Positions 48,201 to 57,659 of a stretch of 64,000 bases of DNA are shown here, in pieces. Within the stretch, counting starts at the first letter, position 1, and each line of letters opens with the position of its first letter. The position numbers and the translations under genes were made by a program. Under the pieces are notes generated by a model, which saw nothing but the letters and a program-made list of their open reading frames with translations, ran no database searches and was not told the DNA's origin. The stretch is from Limnoperna fortunei (lineage: Eukaryota > Mollusca > Bivalvia > Mytilida > Modiolidae), in NCBI GenBank assembly GCA_944474755.1, contig OX104112.1:58323176-58387175 (forward strand), given 5' to 3'.

Positions 48201-51200
48201 AACTAACAACATTTTATCTTGCGCTCCTCTTAATAAGCTCGTGGAAAGGGATCCATCAATTTGAATTAATCGCTGGCAAAAATTTGAAAATGTTTGGTTC
48301 AATACATCACAAACCAAAGTGCAGCAAAGTACAGTCAAATGAATCAAAATCTTGTTGAGAGGGGCTTCAGTGGCCAAGTGGTTAAGGTAGTAGTCATCTA
48401 CCATTGATCACTTGCTTGCCAATACTTCAACACTGAGATTGCAGGTTCAAGTCCACTGCATTCTTGGTGTGTTTGACTCTAATCAAGGATTGTCAGTTTT
48501 ATTACTGAAGTTTGGGATTTGTTCACCAGGTACTCTGGTTTCCTACCCTAATAAAAACTGGACACCACGATATAGCTGAAAAATTGCTGAAAGTTGCATT
48601 CAACTCCATTCAAACAAACAAACAAACATAAATTTGTTGAAAACTCAAAGTATTTGCATTCATGTACTAAAGGGTGTCAGGTATCATAGAGTGTTATATG
48701 TACAGTATATGAATAATTTCTACTGAGTGAATGGTTATGGATAAAAATGCATTCATCCCAGTTCTCATGGGTGTGGCTATATGGTTTACATTTAACCTGT
48801 ATTATGTTGTTTGTTTCTTTCTCTGGTTTTTTACCAATAAACATTTGGATGACATAAAATATGCACATTGTCAAAATCAATTTTATATCTGCTCACTATA
48901 AAACAAGCGGGTAGAATTTTCTTAATTAGCTGTTACAAAAAAATATGATACATCTTCTGACCATGTACATGCATTTTTTTTTATTACAATGCAGTTAATT
49001 ATTAGTGGGACATCTAAACATTGACAGAGCTGTCGAGCATCAATTGTTTTATCTCCAAGTCAAACTATAGACCTTTAAATTTTGTACTTGCTCACAGCAT
49101 TATGGAGATGATACAGTGACAGTTAAACTCAGTCAGTTTACCCTTATGGCATTGTAGCAGTATGATAGCTCTATTAAAACCATTAATTTTTATAGTTTGT
49201 GGTAAATTTGGTCAATTTTCTTTCCATCCGTAATTTGTCGGCTAAATGGTTAAGGTAGTTAATCATCTGCTGTTGATCACATGGTCTGTCAACACTGATG
49301 TTGCGGGTCTGCTGTTGATCACATGGTCTGTCAACACTGATGTTGTGGGTCTGCTATTGATCACATGGTCTGTCAACACTGATGTTGCGGGTCTGCTATT
49401 GATCACATGGTCTGTCAACACTGATGTTGTGGGTCTGCTATTGATCACATGGTCTGTCAACACTGATGTTGCGGGTCTGCTATTGATCACATGGTCTGTC
49501 AACACTGATGTTGCGGGTCTGCTATTGATCACATGGTCTGTCAACACTGATGTTGCGGGTCTGCTATTGATCACATGGTCTGTCAACACTGATGTTGCAG
49601 GTCTGCTATTGATCACATGGTCTGTCAACACTGATGTTGTGGGTCTGCTATTGATCACATGGTCTGTCAACACTGATGTTGCGGGTCTGCTATTGATCAC
49701 ATGGTCTGTCAACACTGATGTTGCGGGTCTGCTATTGATCAAATGGTCTGTCAACACTGATGTTGTGGGTCTGCTATTGATCACATGGTCTGTCAACACT
49801 GATGTTGTGGGTCTGCTATTGATCACATGGTCTGTCAACACTGATGTTGCGGGTCTGCTATTGATCAAATGGTCTGTCAACACTGATGTTGTGGGTCTGC
49901 TATTGATCACATGGTCTGTCAACACTGATGTTGCGGGTCTGCTATTGATCAAATGGTCTGTCAACACTGATGTTGTGGGTCTGCTATTGATCACATGGTC
50001 TGTCAACACTGATGTTGTGGGTCTGCTATTGATCACATGGTCTGTCAACACTGATGTTGTGGGTCTGCTATTGATCACATGGTCTGTCAACACTGATGTT
50101 GCGGGTCTGCTATTGATCAAATGGTCTGTCAACACTGATGTTGTGGGTCTGCTATTGGTCACATGGTCTGTCAACACTGATGTTGCGGGTCTGCTATTGA
50201 TCAAATGGTCTGTCAACACTGATGTTGTGGGTCTGCTATTGATCACATGGTCTGTCAACACTGATGTTGTGGGTCTGCTATTGATCACATGGTCTGTCAA
50301 CACTGATGTTCGGGTTAGTTTCACTGCGGGAAGGGTGTACTCAAACTCCAATCTTTATTGACAAGGATTGCCAGTTTTTCCTACCACAGGTTGGGGAGGG
50401 AGGTTTCTCCGGATACTCCTGCTTCCTCCCCCAATGAAAACTTGAGGCCTCAATATAGCTGATAAAATGTCAGAAAGTGGCATTAAACTAATTTAAAAAG
50501 CCCATGTTGAATTGATTATTTTAAATTAATAATTTTAAGCCTATGAGATTATCTTTTTTTTCTATTTTTTCCATGTGTTCAAAGCGATAAAGTTTATTGA
50601 GACACTGAAAAATAAAATATATAGATAATATGCGTATCCACTGCAATACACATCAACCTGTAATAGACAATAATATAATGAGCAAATAGATATAACTCCA
50701 ACTCACCTATGTGACTAAAGTGGCATTAAACACCATTCAAACAAGCAAACAAACATCTGTGTCTCAATAAACCATCGCTTTGACCACATGGAAAAAAAAA
50801 GAAAGTTTATTGTTATTAGGAAAGACTCATTCTTTCTTTTAGAGTTACAGAATTGTGTGAACTGGCATGTTTAAAAAAAGATAATATCATAGGCTTAAAA
50901 TTATTAATTTAAATAATCAATTACTCTTCACTCGAATATTATGTCTAAAAATGTGTTCAATTTAAGAATATGACATTGTTAATAATTATAGATTAATATA
51001 TGGGCTAATCCATATCGGCTAGGGTATCATCCTGAGACCCCATATCTGCCCGAGACGGAGTCTAGGACTTATAATGGGTCAAGGGATGAAACCCAGGCTG
51101 ATATGGGTTAGCCCATATATTAATCTTTTATCATATGCTTCCGACAATAAAGATAATTACTAAAATCAGTAACAATTTTATCATTTTGCAACAAATAATG

Positions 51201-53794
51201 AATGTAAGATTTTCAACTAATTTCTCTGTGCCGCCAATGTCTAAAAAACTTTCAGACTCGGCCATTGTTGATATTGATGCAGATGTACCAGAAGTTAAGT
51301 GCATGAGACGCTCATAATATGGGGTTATCAGACTGGGGTGTTTAAATATGGGTCAGTCATTTCCGGTCGTATACAATATGCAAAATTCCTATTACCGGGT
51401 ATTTAGCCCTAAGTATATGATAATACAAATTACAGTAGAGAAAGTTTACAAGTTTGATTAAAACTCCACGTTTGATTTGTTTTTCAGAAACATGAACACT
51501 ATAAGAGCAATATGTAAAGAACATGGCCATATAGTTGATAGATATGGAATTATGGCCAGAAGGTAAAAAATATAAAAGATTTTACATGATTTTATGTCAT
51601 TCATAAAAATACAAAGGAGTCATTGGCACAGTGGTCTAAATAGTTATACCTTGACCATTATTGATCATGCCAAACAAAAACATATGTCTTAGTGTTTCCT
51701 CCTTTAACAAAAAGGGTGGGTAGGTAGGCTTTTTTTTATTGTTCAATTCTTTGTCTCTTTTAAGATATATAAGGTTTAAAAATATATGGGGTCCACCTGT
51801 GATTTTGTCACAATTTAGTCCCAACATTGCTAATAAAAACTAATAAGCATTTGAAGTGTACAAAGGGAAACCCTAATTAAAAGTATTTTATATTTGTGCA
51901 TTGCTAGCATGATAATACCAGGCCTTCTAGACTCTAGGATTGCTTGTTTTCTGTCATAGGTTGGAGGTTCTCACAAAGTAAGGCCTAGATGTCATTATAG
52001 AATGAATAATTTGTTGGAAGTTGCACAAAAACATGATCAAACATTGTTAAGAGCAAGAACTGTACACAGTTTATAACGTTTTGTAATGATTTAAATATAA
52101 TTTATCTTGCAGTCTTTACATTTGCTATACAATTAAGGTAGCAGGATACATTTTTGCTTTATTGGTCACTGCCGAATAAGGTCTCCTGGTACCCTTGTCC
52201 TCACTTCTTATGATATTTAGTATTCTAGTTTGGGAATATTTGTTTGTGATGTCAGGATATTACTAGTATACGCACCGAAAATTTCAAGTCAGAAATCAGC
52301 TAGAAGTACACCATTGTCATGTATTTCTTTTGTTTAAAATGTATTTTAGGGTTGCAGGATAATAACAATATTCGTACATTGTCAAAATATATTAGGTTTA
52401 TTTGTACTTATTTTTAGTGCTATTACTGGTGCTTTGAAGATTGGGAAACAGGATTTAAGTCTTAAAGGACGTCTGAAGGCTTGGTGGGAAAGATTAATAT
52501 ATGATTACAACATAGCCTCGGAGCAATGGAAAATCAAATTAGGATTTTTGTACTTAAGGATACTTCAGTTTCTAGGAAGAGCACCCTCTATGGAAAAAAT
52601 TAAAGATGTTATTGACACCCAAGAGAAAAAGTAAGTACTAAAGTCTGGCCTTGATTTCCCAATCGAACATTAGTCTAATCTTCTTCAGACTAAAGTTTAC
52701 CAACATTCATTTCAACATCAAAATTCTCAAGTTTTTTTCCTAAACACAGGAGTTTAACTTGAATTGAGAAATAGAGCCCTAACACTTAAACAGTGAATTA
52801 AAATACAAGTAATACTGGGCAGTACAAATTGTTGGTAACACTTCCACTGATATGTTATATCAAACATATATAAGGAGTCAATACTCCATAACTTTTCCAT
52901 TGATTTCTATAATTAAATGATTGTAATTTGTCTCAATTCTCATTAATAAATGAAGAACAGGGACTTTCTATGCTAATGGACAAATCTGATTGGGTTTTTT
53001 TTTGGCCAATAATATAATTGGTAACAAATCATTCATGGGATTAAGTTTTCCATGCCAAAATAAACAAAATTACTTGAATACTGATGAACACAATTGCCAT
53101 AATCATGTCATAAAACACTTATTGACTATGAACTAGGTTGCTACAATTTATCAGCCCCCAAAATGAAATTTCACTTTTCATAGTGGCAATCACCATTTTG
53201 TGGGTTGATAAATTCCTAAGGCAACCTAATTGACAGTCAAGAACAAAATTTAAATTGGTCTAAATAGCACTCTAGAGTTCATCTACTTTAAACATTTTTG
53301 AGAAAAAATAGAAATATATGCCGTATCTGAATAATTGATTGACTGTTTGATTAACATCCAGTGGGCAATATTTCAGCTATATTCATTACTAGAACAGGTT
53401 TACAAACAATAAATCAATGGTAAAATTTGTGAGACTCTGGTGAACAGAATTTTGACTGAAAGGGTATGGCACAAGGGTGGTGAATTTCACCTTTTGTAGC
53501 AGCTACAATGAGCCTACTCTTTCAAAAGTAAAAAAAGAGGTCACAATACCCACTAAGGTTTACGTTGATTCTTTCTGTTAAGAAAATGACAACCCCAGCA
53601 AGAGGGCTTCTCTAATCTGGGGACGTGCTAGGCAGCTCTGTGGGTCAAGCAAGGAACCCCCCAGTATGGTCCCATGACAGTATTTGAAATTGTTAAAGTT
53701 TTAAATTTTTGTTCTTTCTAACATACATTAATAAATTGTATTGGCTGTTTCTTAATTGATTCCATGTTGTTATTTCAGATACGAGACAATATAA
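35942..53794 (+). CDS. ADCK5: ADCK5 orthologue (aarF domain-containing atypical kinase 5)
   Basis: Spliced gene of the UbiB/ABC1 atypical kinase family, which in animals acts in mitochondria; the substrate of ADCK5 is not established. Exons: 35942-36237, 37072-37336, 38290-38430, 39893-40006, 41154-41285, 43416-43499, 44975-45056, 46305-46475, then either 46837-47047 or 47727-47904, 51488-51562, 52418-52630, 53779-53794. All have AG/GT borders and phases agree throughout. The product is 588 residues (second alternative) or 599 (first), close to human ADCK5 (about 580). Seen: basic N-terminus and hydrophobic helix 61-79 before [14 protein letters not shown]; UbiB signature KLGQ at 153-156; Ala-rich loop AAAS 213-216 in place of a Gly loop; VAVK lysine 234; QELDF with Glu281; catalytic HADPHPGN 364-371; metal-binding LDHG 387-390. 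[15 protein letters not shown] and VDRYGIMA match ADCK5 rather than ADCK1. The first ATG is chosen because it opens the conserved exon; an upstream non-coding exon is possible. Confidence 0.93.
36684..36971 (+). mobile_element. tRNA-derived SINE with 12-bp target duplication (ADCK5 intron 1)
   Basis: Full-length element 36696-36959: box A region (gtggtcgagtggttaagg), box B-like gcaggtttgagtctcac, body with ccagttttcc and aaactggacac, and end word gtggcattaaacatcaaac. Perfect duplications cattaacattgg lie at 36684-36695 and 36960-36971. Confidence 0.92.
37072..37336 (+). CDS. ADCK5: ADCK5 exon 2
   Basis: Follows ttttcag; contains [22 protein letters not shown] (the KxGQ motif) and LPREYTETL; donor gtaatt. 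Confidence 0.93.
37708..37773 (+). mobile_element. SINE head fragment (ADCK5 intron 2)
   Basis: Only the promoter half (gtggttaaggtagttcgtct to gcaggtttga) is present; the body is missing. Confidence 0.75.
38290..38430 (+). CDS. ADCK5: ADCK5 exon 3
   Basis: 47 codons from [10 protein letters not shown] to KKVAVK; carries the AAASLAQVH loop and the ATP-site lysine as its last codon. Confidence 0.95.
38470..39300 (+). repeat. Degenerate internal repeats in ADCK5 intron 3
   Basis: Loosely repeated phrases such as 'gacctagatag', 'ggtgtccaga' and 'atctttctga' recur every 50-80 bp. They resemble the bivalve repeats elsewhere in the window but are too decayed to give borders. Confidence 0.35.
39893..40006 (+). 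CDS. ADCK5: ADCK5 exon 4
   Basis: 38 codons, [16 protein letters not shown] to FAWVLQ; acceptor tttattttag, donor gttggt. Confidence 0.95.
40096..40345 (+). mobile_element. Diverged SINE with a different tRNA-like head (ADCK5 intron 4)
   Basis: The head reads gcatggtggcttagtggtat rather than the usual gtggccgagtggttaagg, while the tail (gatactccagtttccttgcc, caataaaatt, aaaatttctgaca) is shared with the other SINEs. It is a related family with a swapped or strongly diverged tRNA part. Confidence 0.55.
41154..41285 (+). CDS. ADCK5: ADCK5 exon 5
   Basis: 44 codons including [15 protein letters not shown] and [11 protein letters not shown]; the Glu of QELDF is the family's ion-pair partner. 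Confidence 0.95.
41366..41393. repeat. AAT microsatellite
   Basis: (AAT)n in ADCK5 intron 5. Confidence 0.9.
41467..42677. mobile_element. Harbinger-like TIR element carrying a nested insertion (ADCK5 intron 5)
   Basis: Ends ggggtcgtccataatt (41470) and aattatggacgacccc (to 42674) with about 50 bp of inverted similarity including caaccattttca and aagtgtgca. Flanked by TTA at 41467-41469 and 42675-42677, the TWA duplication expected for PIF/Harbinger. Most of its length is the second element at 41607-42567. Confidence 0.8.
41607..42567 (+). mobile_element. Nested repeat element with GTCC microsatellite and 161-bp array
   Basis: Begins tatacccccg with a local hairpin to cgggggtata, followed by a (GTCC)n run at about 41649-41720 and five 161-bp tandem units starting at 41731, 41892, 42053, 42214 and 42375 (each tttccgga then atccgatttgaatgaaactt). 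It ends near gcgggggtatcagcgatc. Frames across the GTCC run ([12 protein letters not shown]) are not genes. Confidence 0.8.
43416..43499 (+). CDS. ADCK5: ADCK5 exon 6
   Basis: 28 codons, [15 protein letters not shown] to LSLDD; donor gtaagt. Confidence 0.93.
43665..43923 (+). mobile_element. tRNA-derived SINE (ADCK5 intron 6)
   Basis: Full-length: ctctgtggccaagtggttaa, gaggttgcgggttcgaatct, aaaatggatgccatgat and a caaacaaac tail. Confidence 0.9.
44834..44879. repeat. 46-bp near-perfect palindrome (ADCK5 intron 6)
   Basis: gattttctgatttggat then cgatagctatc then agtccatatcagaaaatc; the two halves differ at only a few paired positions. Probably a short palindromic element. Confidence 0.7.
44975..45056 (+). 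CDS. ADCK5: ADCK5 exon 7 (catalytic loop)
   Basis: Encodes [17 protein letters not shown] and [10 protein letters not shown], the catalytic loop; ends phase 1 at g|gtaaag. Confidence 0.95.
45375..46172. mobile_element. pogo/Tc1-like non-autonomous element with TA duplication (ADCK5 intron 7)
   Basis: Ends ccgtaaaactgtgtgtatag and gacccctattacgg are inverted and share tccgca / tgcgga words inside; TA flanks at 45375-45376 and 46171-46172. The interior has no transposase. The 'gtccgca' motif is repeated near both ends. Confidence 0.75.
46305..46475 (+). CDS. ADCK5: ADCK5 exon 8
   Basis: Encodes [20 protein letters not shown] (metal-binding Asp) to KELGVD; ends phase 1 at g|gtaaga. Confidence 0.95.
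46837..47047 (+). CDS. ADCK5: ADCK5 alternative exon 9a
   Basis: 211 bp after tacttttcag, ending AG|gtacat. Encodes a diverged version of the segment: [48 protein letters not shown]. Same entry and exit phases as 9b. It is 11 residues longer and lacks the PRPMLLV consensus. Length is 1 modulo 3. Confidence 0.8.
47727..47904 (+). CDS. ADCK5: ADCK5 alternative exon 9b (canonical form)
   Basis: 178 bp after attaacag, ending AG|gttagt. Encodes [18 protein letters not shown] and [14 protein letters not shown], which match the vertebrate ADCK5 pattern (LMQRPV, LPRPMLLVLR). Using both 9a and 9b, or neither, would shift the frame into exon 10. Confidence 0.9.
47950..48205 (+). mobile_element. tRNA-derived SINE (after alternative exon 9b)
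   Basis: Full-length: gcctctgtggcaaatggtta, gagattgctagttcaagcct, aaaactggatgcc, end gtgacgttaaacaac. It lies 45 bp after the exon 9b donor. Confidence 0.9.
48361..48628 (+). mobile_element. tRNA-derived SINE
   Basis: Full-length, same orientation: ggggcttcagtggccaagtg, gagattgcaggttcaagtcc, aaaactggacacc, (caaa)n tail at 48609-48628. Confidence 0.9.
49238..50500 (+). mobile_element. SINE containing an expanded 42-bp minisatellite
   Basis: The SINE head (gctaaatggttaaggtagtt) and tail (actccaatctttattgacaa to gtggcattaaac) are those of an ordinary SINE, but the part between box A and box B is amplified to about 1,050 bp. Confidence 0.9.
49267..50316 (+). repeat. 42-bp minisatellite, 25 copies
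   Basis: Unit ctgctattgatcacatggtc + tgtcaacactgatgttgcgggt. Two main variable sites (gcg/gtg and cacatgg/caaatgg) define unit types that recur in patterns, for example caaatgg units followed by gtg. The 14-codon frames on both strands ([14 protein letters not shown] type) are by-products of a 42-bp period without stops. Confidence 0.95.
50716..50757 (+). mobile_element. SINE 3'-tail fragment
   Basis: aaagtggcattaaacaccat then tcaaacaagcaaacaaaca; only the last 40 bp of the SINE. Confidence 0.7.
50990..51127. mobile_element. Palindromic MITE (ADCK5 intron before exon 10)
   Basis: Inverted ends agattaatatatgggctaa and ttagcccatatattaatct, continuing into ccatatc / gatatgg, around a more GC-rich centre (gagaccccatatctgcccga). 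Confidence 0.8.
51488..51562 (+). CDS. ADCK5: ADCK5 exon 10
   Basis: Completes the split Arg codon and encodes [20 protein letters not shown] then IMAR; donor aag|gtaaaa. Confidence 0.92.
51616..52045 (+). mobile_element. Degraded SINE with interrupted middle
   Basis: Head ggagtcattggcacagtggt and tail (cataggttggaggttct, gatgtcattatagaat, ttggaagttgcacaaaaac) resemble the SINE, separated by about 240 bp of other sequence. Confidence 0.4.
52418..52630 (+). CDS. ADCK5: ADCK5 exon 11
   Basis: Encodes [18 protein letters not shown] to IDTQEKK; donor GTAAGT at 52631. If this intron is retained, the donor itself supplies an in-frame TAA (52632-52634). Confidence 0.92.
53330..53690 (+). repeat. 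Dispersed repeat, copy 2 (last ADCK5 intron)
   Basis: Shares gattgactgtttgattaaca, 'caatatttcagctat', 'ggtttacaaacaa' and the end gctaggcagctctgtgggtc with the repeat at 10664-10975. Confidence 0.6.
53779..53794 (+). CDS. ADCK5: ADCK5 exon 12 (terminal)
   Basis: After ttatttcag, 16 bp complete a Lys codon and encode YETI then TAA. Vertebrate ADCK5 ends with a similar YLET-like tail, which supports use of this exon. Confidence 0.7.
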
Positions 53795-55385
53795 CTTCAT
53801 TAATACAGAGTAATCCATTGAAGAATACCCATCTTCTGAGTGTGTTTTTTTTTTCGTGCATATTTATTCTCCTAGACAAGCTATATTATAGGTATATCAG
53901 AAGTGTTGTGTACAATGTTGTTGTGATTTTACATGCCTTGTTGTACACTAATTGATGTTAGTTAGATACCGTGTATGAGTTATGTTGTCAATTTTCACTA
54001 CAAATGAAGTAAAAATATATGACCTTACATTGGTACAAATGGATTATGGGCTTTCTCCTATTGAGATAGTTAAATTTCCATAATTTGAATATCGAGATTG
54101 GAGAAATCTGAAAATCCAAGAGTACTAATGTAATATTCTGGTTCTCAATTTGCTAAATGAAGTACAAATTCTTCCAACCCCATTTTTACATTCATGTCTT
54201 GAATACATGGTAAATGGAAGGTGTTTTGTTTATGATGTCATTAGTTCTTATTATGATGTTATTATTTTAAACCAATCAACTGCTGAGAACCACATTTTCA
54301 GTAGTGCAGAGAACTATTTTTTCCGCACCTGTCAAGCGGTTTGCATACAACACAAAAATTAGAGAATTAAGTTTTTTTTAAATTTGAAGAATCACAATAG
54401 GTTTAAATTGTGCAGAAAATGGTAGTCAATAATAGCTAGCCTATGTCATACTTGCTCAGGATCAGGAATTTGCTCAAAGTAATGATTATTATTACTAAAA
54501 TAAAAACTATAATTGTATAAAAATTAAATGTTTCAATTCCTCAGATTGTTCCTCGTTGGTTGTGATCAATTGCTGAACTGCTGGAAAAAATCTAATTCTT
54601 TTGTGTTAATTCTAATTGCCATTAATCATCATTTTACATGAATATTTCTAAATTTTTTGTGTTAAGAGAAGTCATTCCTGCTTTTTCTTAATACTAAATT
54701 TGTTTAATGTTAGAAAACCTTATATGTTATTTTCCTAAGATCATGTAAGATTGGTAAACATTCTATGGATATATGGTATAATAAATGGAGACTATGATTA
54801 AATATTTCAACACTGGTGACTCAAAAACTAACATTACTGTCAAAAAGCTGACACTGCCAATGATTAATTACTAGTAAAGATGAATTCAATTACTATATTT
54901 TTTATATTTTGATTTTAGTTATTCATAAACAGGAATTTGAGTCTATTGTTCGATAGTAAGCCAGCTTACTTGTGTTCTAATAGCTTCCACAAATTATACT
55001 GTTTATTGTAATGTAATGTTATAACTATTGTATCTATTATGACATATTGTATACTGTGTATGGTACACAATATCGTGAATTTTATGAATTAATAACAGAC
55101 ATATTTGTTTTATAATTAAAACTATATTTTAATGGTGCAGTTGTGCTGTAAAATGAAGGTTCCATATAACTGAAACCTGTACATCCTAGTCTTCTTAAAC
55201 ATTGTTGGAATCGTGTAATCAAGGGTAGATTTTAAAATGTATGTTGATGAATTTTATAGAAATCCTGTAATTTGCCTTATATATTGTTAGTAGTATTTAT
55301 TATATTGTATATATGCAATATATTTTAAATTATTTGTTAATTTGTTTTGTTTATTTAAAATATGACAAATTTTTATAGCCAATAG
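53795..55385 (+). other. Downstream of ADCK5: probable 3' UTR, then AT-rich DNA
   Basis: No further coding evidence. Several AATAAA-like words occur, but none can be chosen as the polyadenylation signal without transcripts. Confidence 0.35.
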
Positions 55386-55900
55386 CCATGCTTGTAAATT
55401 GGGAAGGAGGGTGTATATAGTGATAGCAGTGTCTGTCCTTCTGTCTGTCCGTTACACTTGGAAGTACACATCTCTTATTTGCAACACCACTAAGTGAAAT
55501 TTGATGAAATTTTAACTGAATCTTTGTGCACAGTGCCAATGTACATCATATTTTAAACCTTTTGATTTGAATGATATTTGGGTTTCCCATAGCAGAACAT
55601 GGACTGATATAGGGTATCAATCTCTTATTTACAACATCACCTGCAACACTTAATGGAATTTGATGAAACTTTCACAGAAGCTTTGTCGATAGTTTCATGT
55701 GCACTTTGATTTGAATGATATTTCTTTAATCCACATTCTTTGACACAGGGAACTACCCATCTTTTATCTGCAACACCACCTACATTACTGAAACTTTTAC
55801 AGAATATTGTCACAAAGTGCTATTATGACCATATATTTTGATTGGGGTGAGAAGTGGGGTGGGGGGGGTGGGGGTTATCAATTATTGAGAATTGCTCAGG
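55386..55900 (+). repeat. Repeat with ~150-bp degenerate internal units
   Basis: gtctgtccttctgtctgtcc lead-in, then three degenerate units with 'catctcttatttgcaacacc' and 'gaatttgatgaaactttcac', and a G-rich run at 55854-55873. Same type of design as the element at 41607. Confidence 0.55.
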
Positions 55901-55979
55901 TTTTTCTTGTTTCTTTTTCCTTATAAATAAATAATGGACAGGTAAAGGAAACCAAACCAAATTAAACTAGATATCAGTT

Positions 55980-56205
55980 AGATGGTATCCATCTCTGTGA
56001 GCCCTGCCGACCTTGAAGTCAAGGTCAAAGGTCATCAGCCATGGTATGCGACACATGGCCTTGACATTATCTACCCACATACCAAATATCAAAAGCCTAC
56101 CTCAAAAGATGAACAAGTTATAGCTCAGACACAATTAGTTTTAGACGATGGACTGATCAACTTACGGCATGCGCCACAAAGTGGCAGTGCCCTAATAATA
56201 TAAAA
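55980..56205 (+). repeat. Dispersed repeat fragment
   Basis: ccgaccttgaagtcaaggtc, catggccttgacattatcta and ataccaaatatcaaaagcct are typical phrases of bivalve repeats. The 73-codon frame across it is not supported as a gene. Confidence 0.5.
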
Positions 56206-56321
56206 AATTAACAAGTTTAAACAATTCTTTAACAAGGACTATAATGAACCATGTATAAATATACGCACTGCAACTTATCAAAGTCATTACACAAAATCAA
56301 TTATACAAATATGAAACTTAA

Positions 56322-57252
56322 TTAGCTCACCCAAAGGGTCATGTGAGCTATTGCCATCATTTGGTGGTTGTCGTCTGTCTTCTTTGTTAACTTTTCTTTA
56401 AAAATCTGCTTCCAAACCACTGAAGAGATTGCTTTGAAACTTTGCACATATCATCGGTCAAATGTCCTCTACCAAGTTTGAACAAACCATGGCCGCAGAT
56501 TAACCAACATGGCCACCATGGCTAAAAGTAGAACAGGGGGTCAAAATATAGTTTTTGCATTACAGTTCAATAAGTATAACAGATACAGGAAAACCAAAGA
56601 GACTTTCCTTCTTCAGCATCAAAAGCTCTACTTAACACTCTATTGGGTCAAAGTTTTATGACGACCAATTGTAGGAGTTATTGCCCCTTTGTCAAAATTG
56701 ATGATTTGTGCCATTTTTTCTACAAAAATGACAGGGTGAAGATTGTCTGATGAACTGTTTAGGAGTTATACTCCTTGAAAATTTTCTCCTTAAACCAACG
56801 AAAGGATTGCTTTGAAACATTGCACACACCATCTTTAGGATGTCCTCTACCGACATGGCTACGTTGGCTTAAAATAGAATGGGGGGGGGTCAAGATAGTA
56901 TTTGCCTGATAGTTAAAAAGTATAACAGATACGGAAAATTTGAGGTGAACCTCCCTCCTAAGCATCAAAAGCTCTACTAGACTATTTTTCATTTTTCCTA
57001 AGTAACTTGAAAACCATAAGAGCTAGAGAAAATCTTTTCCATACAAAATTATTTAAGCTCATCAAGATCTCCGTCATGATTGTTGGACAACTTATAGGAG
57101 TTATTTCACTTAAAAGGTAAAAATTTATGATTTTGGCAGAAGTTATGGACAATTCCTGATAAGAAAGAAAGCTGGATAACAAATAATTGCATAGTTGTTC
57201 AATTGGTTTTAGGCCCAGGTGAGCGATACAGGCTCCTCGGAGCCTCTAGTTT
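56322..57252 (+). repeat. Dispersed repeat with 'gctcaccc...ggtgagcgatacaggctc' ends
   Basis: Starts ttagctcacccaaagggtca with a small hairpin (agctcac/gtgagct) and ends aggtgagcgatacaggctcc and tcggagcctctag. Internal half-units repeat 'aggattgctttgaaac' and 'gcatcaaaagctctac'. A second, partial copy covers 57660-59090. Confidence 0.65.
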
Positions 57253-57659
57253 TAATTAAAGCATTCATTTTCTTTTTTTTTTGTCATTTGGAGTTAAGGT
57301 GGGTATTGTCCCCATGAAATTTTGTTTTATTGGAAAATAAATGTTATTTCTATTTCATTTATGGCCTATTTAAGATTTAAGCATGTTTTTGGTCACTTTT
57401 GATTTTGTTTTTATACAGTCGCTATGCATTCTTTGGACATGTCAAACATTTCATGCCGTTTTATTCAATTTTATGGAGTCATTATTTTCTTGGAAGCCAA
57501 CTTGGACGGTTTTAATTTTATTATTACTATAAATCCACTATGGCAGCCACCATGGAACACGTTTCTACATAGAACATAATGTCCAGTAAAAAAAAAAAGA
57601 TTTTTCTAGAAAATTTGATTTACACATTTAGAACAAATCATAATTGGGTTTTCCCTTAG

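Noticed and set aside
49246..50361. 371- and 362-codon frames on both strands
   Set aside because: By-products of the 42-bp minisatellite in a SINE; a period divisible by three without stops gives long frames on both strands.
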